A stretch of DNA of 64,000 nt from Pseudomonadota bacterium. GTDB lineage: Bacteria; Pseudomonadota; Gammaproteobacteria; Burkholderiales; Burkholderiaceae_C. A program made the position numbers and the translations under genes. The stretch is taken from assembly GCA_030538605.1 (NCBI GenBank), contig JAUNTQ010000006.1:1-64000 (forward strand), written 5' to 3'. The notes below the pieces were generated by a model. The model saw only the letters and a program-made list of their open reading frames with translations. It was not told the origin of the DNA and did not search any database. This document shows, in pieces, positions 9,823 through 19,364 of the stretch. Every line of letters begins with the position of its first letter. The first letter of the stretch is position 1.

Positions 9823-12800
9823 TCATGCCTTCGCAGAGCCAAAGCCCCCGCCGCCCGGCGTGTGGATCTCGAACACGTCGCCCGGCTGCATGTCGGCGCT
9901 GCCGATGTGGCCCAGCGCTTGCACGCTGCCATCGGCACGCACCACGCGGTTGATGCCCACTGCGCCTGCGCCGCCGCCAGCCATGCCGAAGGCACCGCGC
10001 TCGCGGCCATTGCTGAGGATGCTGGCCGTCATGGGCTGCAAAAAGCGCAGCCGCCGCACGCCGCCATCGCCGCCGCGCCACTGGCCTGCGCCGCCTGAGT
10101 CGCTTCGGATTTCGTAGCTTTCAAGCCTGACAGGAAAGCGCCACTCCAGCACCTCGGGGTCGGTCATGCGGGAGTTGGTCATGTGGGTCTGCACCACGGC
10201 GGTGCCGCCAAAGCCACCCGCCAGCTGGCCCGCGTCGTCAAACACGCCGCCCGCGCCCGAGCCGCCGGAGATGGTTTCGTAATACTGGTGCGTGTCGTTG
10301 CCGAAGGTGAAGTTGTTCACCGTGCACTGGCTGGCGCCCATCAGGCCCAGTGCGCCGATGAGGGCGTTGGTGATGCAGGTGGAGGTTTCGACGTTGCCTG
10401 CCACCACGCTGGCGGGGGGCTGGGGCCGCAGCATGCTGCCTTCGGGGATGACGACTTCGATGGGTTTGAGGCACCCGGCGTTGAGCGGAATGTCGTCATC
10501 GACCAGCATGCGGAACACATAGAGCACCGCCGCCATGCACACCGCCGTGGGCGCGTTGAAGTTGTTGGTCTGCTGGGGCGAAGTGCCGGTGAAGTCCACC
10601 CTGGCGCTGCGCTTTTCGCCGTCGATGGTGACGGCCACCTGTATCTGCGCGCCGTTGTCCAGCGGCAGGGTGAACTGCCCGCCCTGCATGCGCGCGGCCA
10701 GGCGCGTGATGGCGCGGCGCACGCTTTCTTCGGCGTTGTCCTGCACGTGGCGCATGTAGGCCTGCACCACGTCAAGGCCGAATTGGGCGACCATCTTGCG
10801 CAGCTCCTGCACGCCTTTTTCGTTGGCGGCGATCTGCGCTTTCAGATCGGCCATGTTCTGCTGCGGGTTGCGGCTGGGGTATTCGCCGCTTTGCAGCAGC
10901 GCGACCATCTCAGCCTCGCGCAGGGTGCCGCCATCGACCAGCTTGACGTTGTCGATCTGCACGCCTTCTTCTTCGATGCGGGTGGAAAAAGGCGGCATGG
11001 AGCCGGGCGAAATGCCGCCGATGTCGGCGTGGTGGCCGCGCGAGCCTACGTAGAAGAGAGGTTGGGCGTTGAGCGTTGAGCGTTCGGCGTCCTCCGTGTC
11101 ACGCCCAACGCCGAACGCCGAACGCTCAACCTCCAGGTAGACGGGCGTGATGACCGTGATGTCGGGCAGGTGCGTGCCGCCGTGGTACGGATCGTTGAGC
11201 ACGTACACGTCGCCCGGCTGCATGGTTCCGTGGTTGCGGGCGATGACGGTCTTGATGCTCTCGCCCATGCTGCCCAGATGCACGGGCATGTGCGGCGCAT
11301 TGGCAATCAGGTTGCCCTCGGCGTCAAACAGCGCGCAGCTGAAGTCCAGGCGCTCCTTGATGTTGACCGAGTAGGCGGTGTTTTGCAGTTGCAGGCCCAT
11401 CTGCTCGGCGATGTTCATGAACAGGTTGTTGAACACCTCCAGCAGCACCGGATCGACCTGCGTGCCTGCTGCATAAGCAATGGCGCGTGGTGCCGTGCGT
11501 TCCAGCACCAGGTGGTCGAACGCGGTGAGGCTGGCGCGCCAGCCGGGCTCCACCACGGTGGTGGCGTTCTGCTCGGCAATGATGGCGGGGCCGGGCACTG
11601 CGTCGCCCACGCGCATGTCTTCGCGCACGATCAGCGCGGCGTCGTGCCAGGCGGGCTGGCCGTCCACCCCGGTGGTGTACACGCGCACCGTGTCGCGGCG
11701 CGGCACTTCGCGCGCGGGGTGCAGCGGCTGCGCAGCCTCTGCGGGTGCATCGCCTGCCACCACGGCTTCGACCGACACGGCTTCAACCACCAGCGGCTTG
11801 CCCTGCATCAGAAAGGCAAAGCGCTGGCGATAGGCGGCTTCGAACGCGCGGGTGATGTCGGCTGCCGCACCGTCGTCGTCTGCCGCTGATGGCATGGGCA
11901 CGATGAGGGCCGAGTCGGTGCCCTCATAGCGCACGTGCACGCGCGGCAGCAGGCGCATGTCGCCCCGGCTGACGTTCTGGCGCGCCAGCTCGCCCTGCGC
12001 GGCCTGGGCCAGCGCGTCCAGCCGCTCGCGCACGGCGGGCAGGTGGGCGGGCGACAGGGGCAGCTCCACCGCCGCTTCGCGCATCACGTTCTGGTCGGCC
12101 AAACCCATGCCGTAAGCCGATAGCACGCCCGCCAGCGGGTGCACCAGCACGCGCGGCATGCCCAGCGCGTCGGCCACCAGGCAGGCGTGCTGCCCGCCCG
12201 CGCCGCCAAAGCATTGCAGCGTGTAGCGCGTCACGTCGTAGCCGCGCGCCACGCTGATTTTCTTGATGGCATTGGCCATCTGCTGCACTGCAATCTGGAT
12301 GAAGCCGTGCGCCACATCCTCGGGCGTGCGGCCCGTGGGCGCGGCAATGTCGGCGAACCTGGCGCGCGCCGCTTCGGCGTCGAGCGGCTCGTTAGCGCGC
12401 GGGCCGAACACCTTGGGGAAGTGCGCGGGCTGCACCTTGCCCACCATCACGTTGGCGTCGGTCACGGCCAGCGGACCACCGCGCCGATAGCTGGCGGGGC
12501 CGGGGTTGGCACCCGCGCTCTCGGGGCCGACGCGAAAGCGCGCGCCGTCGAACTGCAGGATGGAGCCGCCGCCCGCCGCCACGGTGTGGATGCTCATCAT
12601 GGGCGCGCGCATGCGCACGCCGGCCACTTGCGTCTCGAACTCGCGCTCGAACGCGCCCGCGTAGTGGCTCACATCGGTGCTGGTGCCGCCCATGTCGAAG
12701 CCGATGACTTTTTCTTGCCCCGCAAGTTCTGCCGTGCGGGCCATGCCCACGATGCCGCCCGCCGGGCCGGAGAGGATCGCGTCCTTGCCCTGAAACGCAT

Positions 12801-13554
12801 GGGCATCCGTGAGGCCGCCGGAGGACTGCATGAAAAACAGCTTCACGCCCGGCATCTCGCCTGCCACCTGCTCCACGTAGCGCCGCAAAATGGGCGACAG
12901 GTAGGCATCGACCACGGTGGTGTCGCCCCGGCTGACGTACTTCATCATGGGGCTGGTTTCGTGGCTGGTGGAGATTTGCGTAAAGCCCACCTCGCGCGCG
13001 AGGTGGGCCGCGGCTTTTTCATGGTCGCTGAAGCGGTAGCCATGCATGAACACGATGGCCACGCTGCGCAGCCCTTGCTGGTATTGCGCAAGTAGCTCTT
13101 GTTTCAATAGCTCTTCATCCAGCGCCTGCACCAGCTCGCCGTTGGCATCCACGCGCTCGTCGGCCTCGACCACGGCGCTGTACAGCAGCTCGGGCAGCAC
13201 GATGTGGCGGTCGAACAGGCGCGGGCGGTTCTGGTACGCAATGCGCAAGCCATCGCGAAAGCCGCGCGTGGTGACCAGCAGCGTAGGCTCGCCCTTGCGC
13301 TCCAGCAGCGCGTTGGTGGCCACAGTGGTGCCCATCTTCACGCACTCGACTTGGGTCGGCGTGACCGGCTCGCCGGCCTTCAGGCCCAGCAGGTGGCGAA
13401 TGCCGGCCACGGCGGCGTCCTTGTATTGCTCGGGGTTTTCGCTCAGCAGCTTGTGCGTGACGATGCTGCCGTCGGGCTTTTTCGCCACGATGTCGGTGAA
13501 GGTGCCGCCCCGGTCGATCCAGAACTGCCAGCGGGGTGAAGAGGGTGTGGTCAT
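9823..13554 (-). CDS. oplAH: 5-oxoprolinase (ATP-hydrolysing), fused HyuA-HyuB type
   Basis: 1243 residues. ATP-dependent opening of 5-oxoproline (pyroglutamate) to glutamate, or a related hydantoinase reaction. The N-terminal HyuA half starts [19 protein letters not shown] with [14 protein letters not shown] and [11 protein letters not shown]; the C-terminal HyuB half (from about 690) has [33 protein letters not shown] and ends in [10 protein letters not shown]. Near residues 806-832 an extra segment (about 25 residues, encoded by 11058-11137) interrupts the otherwise conserved stretch before [14 protein letters not shown] and is itself an inverted repeat. It is followed, on the other side of a MarR gene, by TRAP transporter genes, suggesting joint uptake and hydrolysis of a lactam-type substrate. 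Exact substrate uncertain. Confidence 0.9.
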   Translation of the reverse strand: MTTPSSPRWQFWIDRGGTFTDIVAKKPDGSIVTHKLLSENPEQYKDAAVAGIRHLLGLKAGEPVTPTQVECVKMGTTVATNALLERKGEPTLLVTTRGFRDGLRIAYQNRPRLFDRHIVLPELLYSAVVEADERVDANGELVQALDEELLKQELLAQYQQGLRSVAIVFMHGYRFSDHEKAAAHLAREVGFTQISTSHETSPMMKYVSRGDTTVVDAYLSPILRRYVEQVAGEMPGVKLFFMQSSGGLTDAHAFQGKDAILSGPAGGIVGMARTAELAGQEKVIGFDMGGTSTDVSHYAGAFEREFETQVAGVRMRAPMMSIHTVAAGGGSILQFDGARFRVGPESAGANPGPASYRRGGPLAVTDANVMVGKVQPAHFPKVFGPRANEPLDAEAARARFADIAAPTGRTPEDVAHGFIQIAVQQMANAIKKISVARGYDVTRYTLQCFGGAGGQHACLVADALGMPRVLVHPLAGVLSAYGMGLADQNVMREAAVELPLSPAHLPAVRERLDALAQAAQGELARQNVSRGDMRLLPRVHVRYEGTDSALIVPMPSAADDDGAAADITRAFEAAYRQRFAFLMQGKPLVVEAVSVEAVVAGDAPAEAAQPLHPAREVPRRDTVRVYTTGVDGQPAWHDAALIVREDMRVGDAVPGPAIIAEQNATTVVEPGWRASLTAFDHLVLERTAPRAIAYAAGTQVDPVLLEVFNNLFMNIAEQMGLQLQNTAYSVNIKERLDFSCALFDAEGNLIANAPHMPVHLGSMGESIKTVIARNHGTMQPGDVYVLNDPYHGGTHLPDITVITPVYLEVERSAFGVGRDTEDAERSTLNAQPLFYVGSRGHHADIGGISPGSMPPFSTRIEEEGVQIDNVKLVDGGTLREAEMVALLQSGEYPSRNPQQNMADLKAQIAANEKGVQELRKMVAQFGLDVVQAYMRHVQDNAEESVRRAITRLAARMQGGQFTLPLDNGAQIQVAVTIDGEKRSARVDFTGTSPQQTNNFNAPTAVCMAAVLYVFRMLVDDDIPLNAGCLKPIEVVIPEGSMLRPQPPASVVAGNVETSTCITNALIGALGLMGASQCTVNNFTFGNDTHQYYETISGGSGAGGVFDDAGQLAGGFGGTAVVQTHMTNSRMTDPEVLEWRFPVRLESYEIRSDSGGAGQWRGGDGGVRRLRFLQPMTASILSNGRERGAFGMAGGGAGAVGINRVVRADGSVQALGHIGSADMQPGDVFEIHTPGGGGFGSAKA
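11058..11137. repeat. In-frame inverted repeat inserted in the 5-oxoprolinase gene
   Basis: Built from tandem words GTTGAGCGTT and GTTCGGCGT on the left and their complements ACGCCGAAC and ACGCTCAAC on the right. GAGGTTGAGCGTTCGGCGT-type arms pair across a short centre. It adds about 25 codons without a stop to a conserved part of HyuB. Confidence 0.75.
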
Positions 13555-13621
13555 GGTTTTTCAGGTTTGAAGTAAACAGCCGGAGGCTTATTGCTCCGAA
13601 AGCCAATGACGTGAAAAAAAT

Positions 13622-13699
13622 CCGTCATTCCCGCGAAGGCGGCAATCCTGCCGTTGCACTGGCGCAGACGCTGGATTCCCGCCTTCGCGGGAATGACGG
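13622..13699. repeat. CGTCATTCCCGC inverted repeat, copy 1
   Basis: Perfect 21-base arms at 13622-13642 and 13679-13699, starting CCGTCATTCCCGCG. A second member of this family is at 23615-23690. It lies in the 290-base gap between the 5' end of the 5-oxoprolinase gene and the 3' end of the MarR gene. Confidence 0.85.
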
Positions 13700-13740
13700 C
13701 ATGGGCTTGTTCGTTCAAGTGCATCGCTTTCAGGTCAATA

Positions 13741-13832
13741 TGGACGCAAAGGTTTCGCAGAGGACGCAGAAAAAACCTTTCATGGCTGTTCTTTTGCGTC
13801 CTCTGCGAAGCCTTCGCGTCCTTAAGCGTCCG
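13741..13832. repeat. ACGCAAAGG inverted repeat, copy 1
   Basis: Left part GGACGCAAAGGTTTCGCAG with GAGGACGCAGAAAA, right part TTTTGCGTCCTC and GCGAAGCCTTCGCGTCC. Related stretches are at 17498-17560 and 44019-44113. Non-coding, in the same gap as the CGTCATTCCCGC element. Confidence 0.7.
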
Positions 13833-13844
13833 GTTTTCCGGTTT

Positions 13845-14399
13845 TCACAGCGACGTCGCCGCCCGCGCCGCCTGGTCGTACATGCCGCTCATCAGGCGCA
13901 GAAAGCGCGCCAGCTCGCCGATCTGGGGGTTCAGCTCGCCGTCGACGCTGGCGATCAGGCACTGCTCGCGCACTTCGCGGTAGCGCGCCACCACTTGCTG
14001 GCCTTCTTCGGTCGGGCTGTAGAACACTTCCTTGCCCGTTTTCTCGCCCACGGCCAGGCCGGCGGCCACCAGTTTTTTCAGCGCGTAGTTGACGACGTGC
14101 GTGTCTTCGTAGTTCAGCACGAAGCAGATGTCGGCCAGCTTCTTGCCGCGCCCGCGGTGGTTGATGTGGTGCAGCACCAGCACGTCGGTGATGGTCAGGT
14201 CAGGCACGCCGGCGGCTGCCATGCAGCGGATGGCCCAGCGGCTGAAGGCGTTCCAGCTCACGGTGAGGCTGAACTCCAGCTCGCTCATCTCGGCGCTGCG
14301 GGCCGACACGAGGTGCGAGGACGAGACGATCCAGGGCCGGGCGGCGGGCGCAGCAGCACCTTGGGGCTCGGTTTGGGCAGCGTGGTCAGGCGGATTCAT
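13845..14399 (-). CDS. MarR-type winged-helix transcriptional regulator
   Basis: 184 residues. The central winged-helix region (about 70-150) has LTITDVLVLHHINHRGRGKK, LADICFVLNYEDTHVVNYAL (recognition-helix area) and a wing near GEKTGKEVFYSPTEEG. Such regulators usually repress neighbouring catabolic or transport genes until a small ligand binds. It sits between the 5-oxoprolinase gene and the divergent TRAP genes, so it probably controls one or both. A palindrome lies just upstream of its start (14403-14425). Confidence 0.83.
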   Translation of the reverse strand: MNPPDHAAQTEPQGAAAPAARPWIVSSSHLVSARSAEMSELEFSLTVSWNAFSRWAIRCMAAAGVPDLTITDVLVLHHINHRGRGKKLADICFVLNYEDTHVVNYALKKLVAAGLAVGEKTGKEVFYSPTEEGQQVVARYREVREQCLIASVDGELNPQIGELARFLRLMSGMYDQAARAATSL

Positions 14400-14402
14400 G
14401 AT

Positions 14403-14425
14403 GACAAATTGTGCTGTATTTTGTC
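14403..14425. promoter_or_regulatory. Candidate MarR operator between marR-like gene and dctQ
   Basis: Inverted repeat with arms GACAAA and TTTGTC in 23 bases, immediately upstream of the regulator start, in an AT-rich patch. It overlaps a second imperfect dyad, TTGTCG-N6-CGTCAA at 14421-14438. The position fits autoregulation and control of the divergent dctQMP genes. Inferred from symmetry and position only. Confidence 0.45.
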
Positions 14426-14611
14426 GTTATATCGTCAACAAGGTATTGGTAAAAACACCGTAACAGCCCGCGCCCCCTGCTGCCCATAATGGCCCGGCCC
14501 GCGATGTGCCGGGTGCCGATGAGGGGGCAAAAAAGGGTTGCGCGTTTGGCGTTGCGCCTTGGGCGTGAAGGCCCCGGTCCCTCGCCGCAGACCAACCCTT
14601 TTGCCCAACGC

Positions 14612-15121
14612 ATGCGACGATTTCTTGACCTTCTTTACGACGCCAGCGCCTGGCTGGCGGCGCTGTGCATGGTGGGCATTCTGGTGATGGTGCTGCTGTC
14701 CATCACGGGGCGGCAGCTGGGCTTTCTGGTGCCGGGCACCGACGCTTATGCGGGCTACTTCATGGCGGCGGCGGCGTTTCTGGCGCTGGCACACACGCTG
14801 AAGAAGAACGAGCACATCCGCGTCACGCTCATCCTCTCGCGCCTGGGCGTGCGGGGGCGGCGCGCGCTGGAGCTGTGGTCGCTGTCGGCGGCGGTGCTGC
14901 TGTCGGGGCTGCTGGCGTTTTATGCGGTGCGGCTGGTGTGGCATTCGCACCTGTTCAACGACGTGTCTACCGCCAACGACGCCACGCCGCTGTGGATTCC
15001 GCAGCTCGCCATGGCCGCAGGCGCGGTGATCTTCTTTATTGCCTTTGTCGATGAATGGGTGCAGGAGCTGCGCGGCACGCGCTCGCACGCCACGTCCGAG
15101 GAGCTGCTGCGCAATGAATGA
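14612..15121 (+). CDS. dctQ: TRAP transporter small permease (DctQ type)
   Basis: 169 residues with four hydrophobic segments: about 10-30 (LAALCMVGILVMVLLSITGR), 45-65, 85-108 and 130-150. DctQ is the small membrane subunit of TRAP transporters, partner of DctM. The ATG at 14612 is chosen because it puts the first helix near the N-terminus (MRRFLDLLYD); the open frame reaches further upstream but that part is Arg-rich and unlike the family. The stop overlaps the dctM start (ATGAATGA context). Confidence 0.87.
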   Translation: MRRFLDLLYDASAWLAALCMVGILVMVLLSITGRQLGFLVPGTDAYAGYFMAAAAFLALAHTLKKNEHIRVTLILSRLGVRGRRALELWSLSAAVLLSGLLAFYAVRLVWHSHLFNDVSTANDATPLWIPQLAMAAGAVIFFIAFVDEWVQELRGTRSHATSEELLRNE

Positions 15122-16409
15122 CTTGCTCGTTTCCCTGCTGCTGATGGCCTCGCTGTTTGCCATTTTGGGCAGCGGCGTGTGGATTGGCCTGGCGCTGTCG
15201 GGCGTGGCCTGGATCGGCATGGAGCTGTTTTCGGCCCGCCCGGCGGGCGATGCGATGGCGGTGACCATCTGGGGCAGCTCGTCGAGCTGGACACTCACCG
15301 CGCTGCCGCTGTTCATCTGGATGGGCGAGATTCTGTTTCGCACGCGCCTGAGCGAGAGCATGTTCCGCGGCCTGGCCCCGTGGGTGGGCGCGCTGCCCGG
15401 GCGCTTGCTGCACACCAACGTGGTGGGCTGCGCCATTTTTGCGGCGGTGTCGGGGTCGAGCGCGGCCACCTGCGCCACCATCGGCAAGATGAGCCTGCCC
15501 GAGCTGAAGAAGCGCGGCTACCCCGACAGCATCGCCATCGGCTCGCTGGCGGGCGCGGGCACGCTGGGGCTGCTCATTCCGCCGTCGATCATCATGATCG
15601 TCTACGGCGTGACGGCGGACGTGTCGATTGCCAAGCTCTTTGCGGCGGGCATCCTGCCGGGGCTGGTGCTGGCGGGGCTGTTTTCGGGCTACCTGATGGT
15701 GTGGGCGCTGCTGAACAAGGCCAAGGTGCCGGTGCCCGACATGCGCATGAACCTCATGCAGAAGCTGCACGAGTCGCGCCACCTGATCCCGGTGGTGCTG
15801 CTCATCGGCGCGGTGCTGGGCAGCATCTACCAGGGCGTGGCCACCGCCACCGAGGCGGCGGCGGTGGGCGTGGTGGGCGCGCTGCTGCTGTCGCTGGTGC
15901 AAGGCTCGCTCAACTGGCAGACCTTCAAGGATTCGCTGCTGGGTGCCACGCGGCTGTACTGCATGATCGCGCTCATCCTGGCGGGCGCGGCCTTTCTCAC
16001 GCTGTCGATGGGCTACATCGGCCTGCCGCGCCACCTGGCCGAGTGGGTCAGCTCGCTGGGGCTGTCGCCGCTGGCGCTCATCATTGCGCTGGCCTTGTTC
16101 TACGTGGTGCTGGGCTGCTTTCTGGATGGCATCTCGATGGTGGTGCTGACGATGGGCGTCATCCTGCCCACCGTGCAGGCGGCGGGGATCGACCTGATCT
16201 GGTTCGGCATCTTCCTGGTGCTGGTGGTGGAGCTGGCGCAGATCACCCCGCCCGTGGGCTTCAACCTGTTCGTGCTGCAAGGCATGACGGGGCGCGACAT
16301 CCTGTGGATTGCCAAAGTCACCTTCCCCTTCTTCGTGGCGCTGTGCCTGATGGTGCTGCTGATCTACTGGCTGCCGGGGCTGGCGCTGTGGCTGCCTTCG
16401 CGGATGTAA
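15114..16409 (+). CDS. dctM: TRAP transporter large permease (DctM type)
   Basis: 431 residues, about 12 membrane segments, usual family length. Conserved stretches include FAAVSGSSAATCATIGKM, GSLAGAGTLGLLIPPSIIMI and the C-terminal ITPPVGFNLFVLQG. It forms the Na+-driven translocation channel with DctQ. It overlaps dctQ by 8 bases and is followed 40 bases later by the binding-protein gene. Confidence 0.94.
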   Translation: MNDLLVSLLLMASLFAILGSGVWIGLALSGVAWIGMELFSARPAGDAMAVTIWGSSSSWTLTALPLFIWMGEILFRTRLSESMFRGLAPWVGALPGRLLHTNVVGCAIFAAVSGSSAATCATIGKMSLPELKKRGYPDSIAIGSLAGAGTLGLLIPPSIIMIVYGVTADVSIAKLFAAGILPGLVLAGLFSGYLMVWALLNKAKVPVPDMRMNLMQKLHESRHLIPVVLLIGAVLGSIYQGVATATEAAAVGVVGALLLSLVQGSLNWQTFKDSLLGATRLYCMIALILAGAAFLTLSMGYIGLPRHLAEWVSSLGLSPLALIIALALFYVVLGCFLDGISMVVLTMGVILPTVQAAGIDLIWFGIFLVLVVELAQITPPVGFNLFVLQGMTGRDILWIAKVTFPFFVALCLMVLLIYWLPGLALWLPSRM

Positions 16410-16449
16410 TGGCCCTTTGATTTCTCAACGCTTTTTTTCAGGAGACGAC

Positions 16450-17418
16450 ATGAAACGCAACACCTTCGCTTTTAGCCTGGCCGCCGCCGTGCTGGCCGCC
16501 CCCGCCCTGGCCCAGACCAAGTGGGATTTGCCCAGCGCCTACCCTGGCAGCAACTTTCACACCGAAAACCTCGCGCAGTTCGTGGCCGACGTGAACAAAA
16601 CCGCCGCAGGCAAGCTGGCCATCACGCTGCACCCCAATGCGTCGCTGTTCAAGGCACCCGAGATCAAGCGCGCCGTGCAGGGCAACCAGGCGCAGGCGGG
16701 CGAGTTTCTGCTGGTCAACTTCCAGAACGAATGGCCCGTGTGGGGCCTGGACGGCGTGCCGTTTCTGGCCACCAGCTACGCCGACGCCTTCAAGCTCTAC
16801 CAGGCCAGCAAACCCACGCTGGAGAAAAAGCTGAACGAGCAGAACATGACCCTGCTCTACAGCGTGGCCTGGCCGCCGCAGGGCCTGTACGCGCGCAAGC
16901 CCATCGAATCGGCGGCAGATCTCAAAGGCATCAAGTGGCGCGCCTACAGCCCCGCCACCGGCCGCATCGGCGAGCTGGTGGGCGCGCAGCCCGTCACCGT
17001 GCAGCAGGCCGAACTCAGCCAGGCCATGGCCACGGGCGTGGTCGAAGCCTTCATGACATCGGGCGCAACCGGCTACGACACCAAGGTGTATGAGCACATG
17101 AAGTACTTCTACGACCTGCAATCGTGGCTGCCCAAGAACGCCGTGGTGGCCAACAAGCGCGCCTTTGACGCGCTCGACAAACCCACGCAAGAGGCCGTGC
17201 GCCAGGCCGCCGCCGAAGCTGAAAAGCGCGGCTGGGCCATCAGCGAGAAGAAAACCGGCGAGTTCCTCGACGCGCTGAAAAAGCACGGCATGACCATCGC
17301 CCCCGGCTCGGCCCAGCTGAAAGCCGACATGCAGAAAGTGGGCGAGACCATGACGCGCGAATGGCTGGAAAAAGCCGGTGCCGAAGGCAAGGCCATCGTG
17401 GACGCGTATCGCAAGTAA
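16450..17418 (+). CDS. dctP: TRAP transporter periplasmic solute-binding protein (DctP type)
   Basis: 322 residues. The signal peptide MKRNTFAFSLAAAVLAAPA-LAQ is followed by a DctP fold with LPSAYPGSNFHTENLAQF, GVPFLATSYADAFKLY, YARKPIESAADLKGIKWR and GVVEAFMTSGATGYDT. The R in IKWRAYSP occupies the usual carboxylate-binding position of TRAP receptors, suggesting an organic acid ligand. The start at 16450 is preceded by CAGGAGACGAC, a good ribosome-binding site. A terminator follows at 17439. Confidence 0.93.
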   Translation: MKRNTFAFSLAAAVLAAPALAQTKWDLPSAYPGSNFHTENLAQFVADVNKTAAGKLAITLHPNASLFKAPEIKRAVQGNQAQAGEFLLVNFQNEWPVWGLDGVPFLATSYADAFKLYQASKPTLEKKLNEQNMTLLYSVAWPPQGLYARKPIESAADLKGIKWRAYSPATGRIGELVGAQPVTVQQAELSQAMATGVVEAFMTSGATGYDTKVYEHMKYFYDLQSWLPKNAVVANKRAFDALDKPTQEAVRQAAAEAEKRGWAISEKKTGEFLDALKKHGMTIAPGSAQLKADMQKVGETMTREWLEKAGAEGKAIVDAYRK

Positions 17419-17438
17419 GCGCCAGCGCCTTCAAACCA

Positions 17439-17466
17439 AGCCGCAGCCTGGGTTGCGGCTTTTTTT
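17439..17466 (+). terminator. Rho-independent terminator after dctP
   Basis: Stem AGCCGCA / TGCGGCT with an 8-base loop followed by TTTTTT. Ends the dctQMP transcript. Confidence 0.85.
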
Positions 17467-17497
17467 GTGTCGCCGTGAATGGGGCGCAGCGGAACAG

Positions 17498-17560
17498 CCG
17501 AACGCAAAGGACGCAAAGGATTCGCGAAGGACGCAAAAGAACAGCCAAAAAAAGTTTTCT
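17498..17560. repeat. ACGCAAAGG repeat, copy 2 (partial)
   Basis: Direct repeats AACGCAAAGG, ACGCAAAGG, TTCGCGAAGG and ACGCAAAAGAACAGCC, related to 13741-13832 and 44019-44113. Part of a 616-base gene-free stretch (17419-18034) made almost wholly of repeats. Confidence 0.65.
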
Positions 17561-17600
17561 TGTGCGCTCTTTTCGTGGTGCGTGCATGCACACATCCCTG

Positions 17601-17680
17601 TAGGCTGGGTAGAGCCGAAGGCGAAATCCAGCGTTCTTGCGAGCCGGTTAGCTGGGTTTCGCTTCGCTCTACCCAGCCTA
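17601..17680. repeat. GGCTGGGTAGAGC inverted repeat, copy 2
   Basis: Arms TAGGCTGGGTAGAGC at the left and GCTCTACCCAGCCTA at the right, with inner GCGAAATCCAGC / GCTGGGTTTCGC, one side slightly shortened. Preceded by TGCATGCACACATC, which also precedes the copy at 30985. Confidence 0.85.
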
Positions 17681-17708
17681 CGAAAATGCCAAGCGGATCA
17701 TAAAAAAT

Positions 17709-17786
17709 ATAGCTACTTACGCATGATATACATCAAATTCATATAAAAATTATTTGAAATAACGTATTACCTACGCAAACAGCTAT
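17709..17786. repeat. AT-rich palindromic element, GCTTGCG family, copy 2 (degenerate)
   Basis: Left ATAGCTACTTACGCA, right CTACGCAAACAGCTAT, AT-rich centre with TTCATATA. It is the most diverged of the five copies. Confidence 0.7.
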
Positions 17787-17823
17787 TGTTTTAAATATAC
17801 GACTTGCAGATCATTTGTGTAGG

Positions 17824-17841
17824 GTGGGTGCTTGCACCCAC
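17824..17841. repeat. Short perfect palindrome, copy 2 of 2
   Basis: GTGGGTGCTTGCACCCAC, identical to 9449-9466. Followed by about 190 bases without a recognisable feature before the CtaG-like gene. Confidence 0.7.
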
Positions 17842-18034
17842 GTCAGCCCCGGTGGATAGCGGCAGCCCGTAGGTCGGAACCGCGCAGCGATTCCGACACG
17901 CAAGGCTTGCCTTGCCCGCCAGACTATGCTTGCAGACATATGCCCCGCGCGCTGTCGCCCATAGACTGCGGGCACGCCAGCCGGGTGTTTTCCCCCTTCT
18001 TTTTCCTCCAGACACCTCCCCCACCCCTGCCTGC

Positions 18035-18799
18035 ATGACCAGCCCCCTGCCCCTTGCTGCCGCCGTGGTGTATTGCGGCACGCCGCCTGCGCCCGGCGCG
18101 TGGGCCAGTGCGTGGACGACGGAGCCACTGCTGTGGGCGCTGGTGGGGGCATGGGCGCTGTTGACCGCGTGGTGGCGTCCGCGCAGCGGCGCGGCCTGGG
18201 GGGCGTGGGCGCTGGGGGCGCTTTTGTATTTGTCGCCGCTGTGTGCGCTGAGCGCGGGGTTTTTCTCGGCGCGGGTGTTGCACCACGTGCTGCTGACCGC
18301 CGGGGTGGCGCCTTTGCTGGCGCTGGCTTTGCGCAGCGCCGCACCGCCACGCGCATGGGCGCTGACAGCCGCCTTTGCCTTGTTTGCCGTGGCGATGTGG
18401 CTGTGGCATGCGCCTGCGGCTTATGCCTGGGGGCTGACGACGCGCACGGGTTATTGGCTGATGCAGGCCAGCTTGCTGGGCGCGGCGGTGTGGCTGTGGC
18501 ACACGGCGCTGGCGGCGCGCGGCGCGCTGTGGCCTGCCGTGCTGGCGCTGCTGGGCACGGTGGCGCACATGGGTTTGCTGGGCGCGCTGATTGCCTTTGC
18601 CACGCAGGCGCTTTACCCGCTGCACGCGCCCACGGTGCTGGCCTGGGGTTGGCAGCCGCTGGCCGACCAGCAGCTGGGCGGGCTGCTGATGTGGGTGCCT
18701 GCGGGTGTGCCGTTTCTGGCCGCGGCGCTGTGGCGCGTGCAGGTGGCGCTGCGCGGCGCGGGTCTGCCGACGCGGCTGGCTGCTGGCAGCGCGCCATGA
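18035..18799 (+). CDS. CtaG-like cytochrome c oxidase assembly protein (caa3_CtaG type)
   Basis: 254 residues, about seven hydrophobic segments. Signature stretches such as FFSARVLHHVLLTAGVAPLL, AVAMWLWHAPAAYAW and LLGTVAHMGLLGALIAFA, with paired His and Trp residues, match the membrane CtaG family (Bacillus type, not Cox11), which helps metal insertion in caa3-like oxidases. The ATG at 18035 gives the family start; the upstream open frame is proline-rich and unlikely to be translated. First gene of the oxidase block; overlaps the next gene by 4 bases. Confidence 0.78.
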   Translation: MTSPLPLAAAVVYCGTPPAPGAWASAWTTEPLLWALVGAWALLTAWWRPRSGAAWGAWALGALLYLSPLCALSAGFFSARVLHHVLLTAGVAPLLALALRSAAPPRAWALTAAFALFAVAMWLWHAPAAYAWGLTTRTGYWLMQASLLGAAVWLWHTALAARGALWPAVLALLGTVAHMGLLGALIAFATQALYPLHAPTVLAWGWQPLADQQLGGLLMWVPAGVPFLAAALWRVQVALRGAGLPTRLAAGSAP

Positions 18800-19335
18800 T
18801 GGTGCTGCTGAAGTTCGTGCACGTGGGGGCGATTGCGGTGTGGGCGGGCGGGCTGATCGTGCTGCCGCTGCTGCTGGCGCAGCGCAAGGCACCGCTGGCG
18901 GGCGATGCGCTGCACGAGCTGCACCGGCTGGCGCGCCAGCTTTACGTGGTGTGGATGTCGCCCGCCGCCGCGCTGGCCATTGCCAGCGGCACGGCGCTGA
19001 TTCTGGCGCGGCAGACGTATGTGCCGTGGTTCACGCTGAAGATGGGGCTGATCGGCTTCATGGCCATGCTGCACGTGATGCAGGGGCTGCTGCTGCCGCG
19101 CGTGTTTGCGGGCAAGGTGCAGGTGCGGCACTGGCTGGGCGGGGCGCTGGCGGCGCTGCACGTGGCGGTGGTGGTGGCGGTGCTGGCGGTGGTGCTGGCC
19201 AAGCCGCTGTGGCCTGCCGAGGCGGGCAGCGCGCCGGGCTGGTTGCAGCCAGGGCAGCTGGGCGAGCAATGGGGCGGCTGGGTGGATCCCTGGCTGGCCC
19301 GCGCACGGCAATGGCTGGGGACAGGCGCGCCATGA
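18796..19335 (+). CDS. CopD-like integral membrane protein
   Basis: 179 residues, four hydrophobic segments. It starts MMVLLKFVHVGAIAVWAGGL with a conserved His and contains SPAAALAIASGTALIL and FTLKMGLIGFMAMLHVMQG, the pattern of CopD/DUF2269-like membrane proteins often found with cytochrome oxidases and copper handling. ATG overlaps the previous stop (ATGA). A role in oxidase assembly is inferred from context only. Confidence 0.65.
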   Translation: MMVLLKFVHVGAIAVWAGGLIVLPLLLAQRKAPLAGDALHELHRLARQLYVVWMSPAAALAIASGTALILARQTYVPWFTLKMGLIGFMAMLHVMQGLLLPRVFAGKVQVRHWLGGALAALHVAVVVAVLAVVLAKPLWPAEAGSAPGWLQPGQLGEQWGGWVDPWLARARQWLGTGAP

Positions 19336-19364
19336 GGCCCGGCCCCAGCCACTGCCGCGCGCGC

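Noticed and set aside
14489..14611. Earlier start for dctQ
   Set aside because: The added segment is Arg/Gly/Pro rich, unlike DctQ N-termini, and would cover the regulator-TRAP promoter region.
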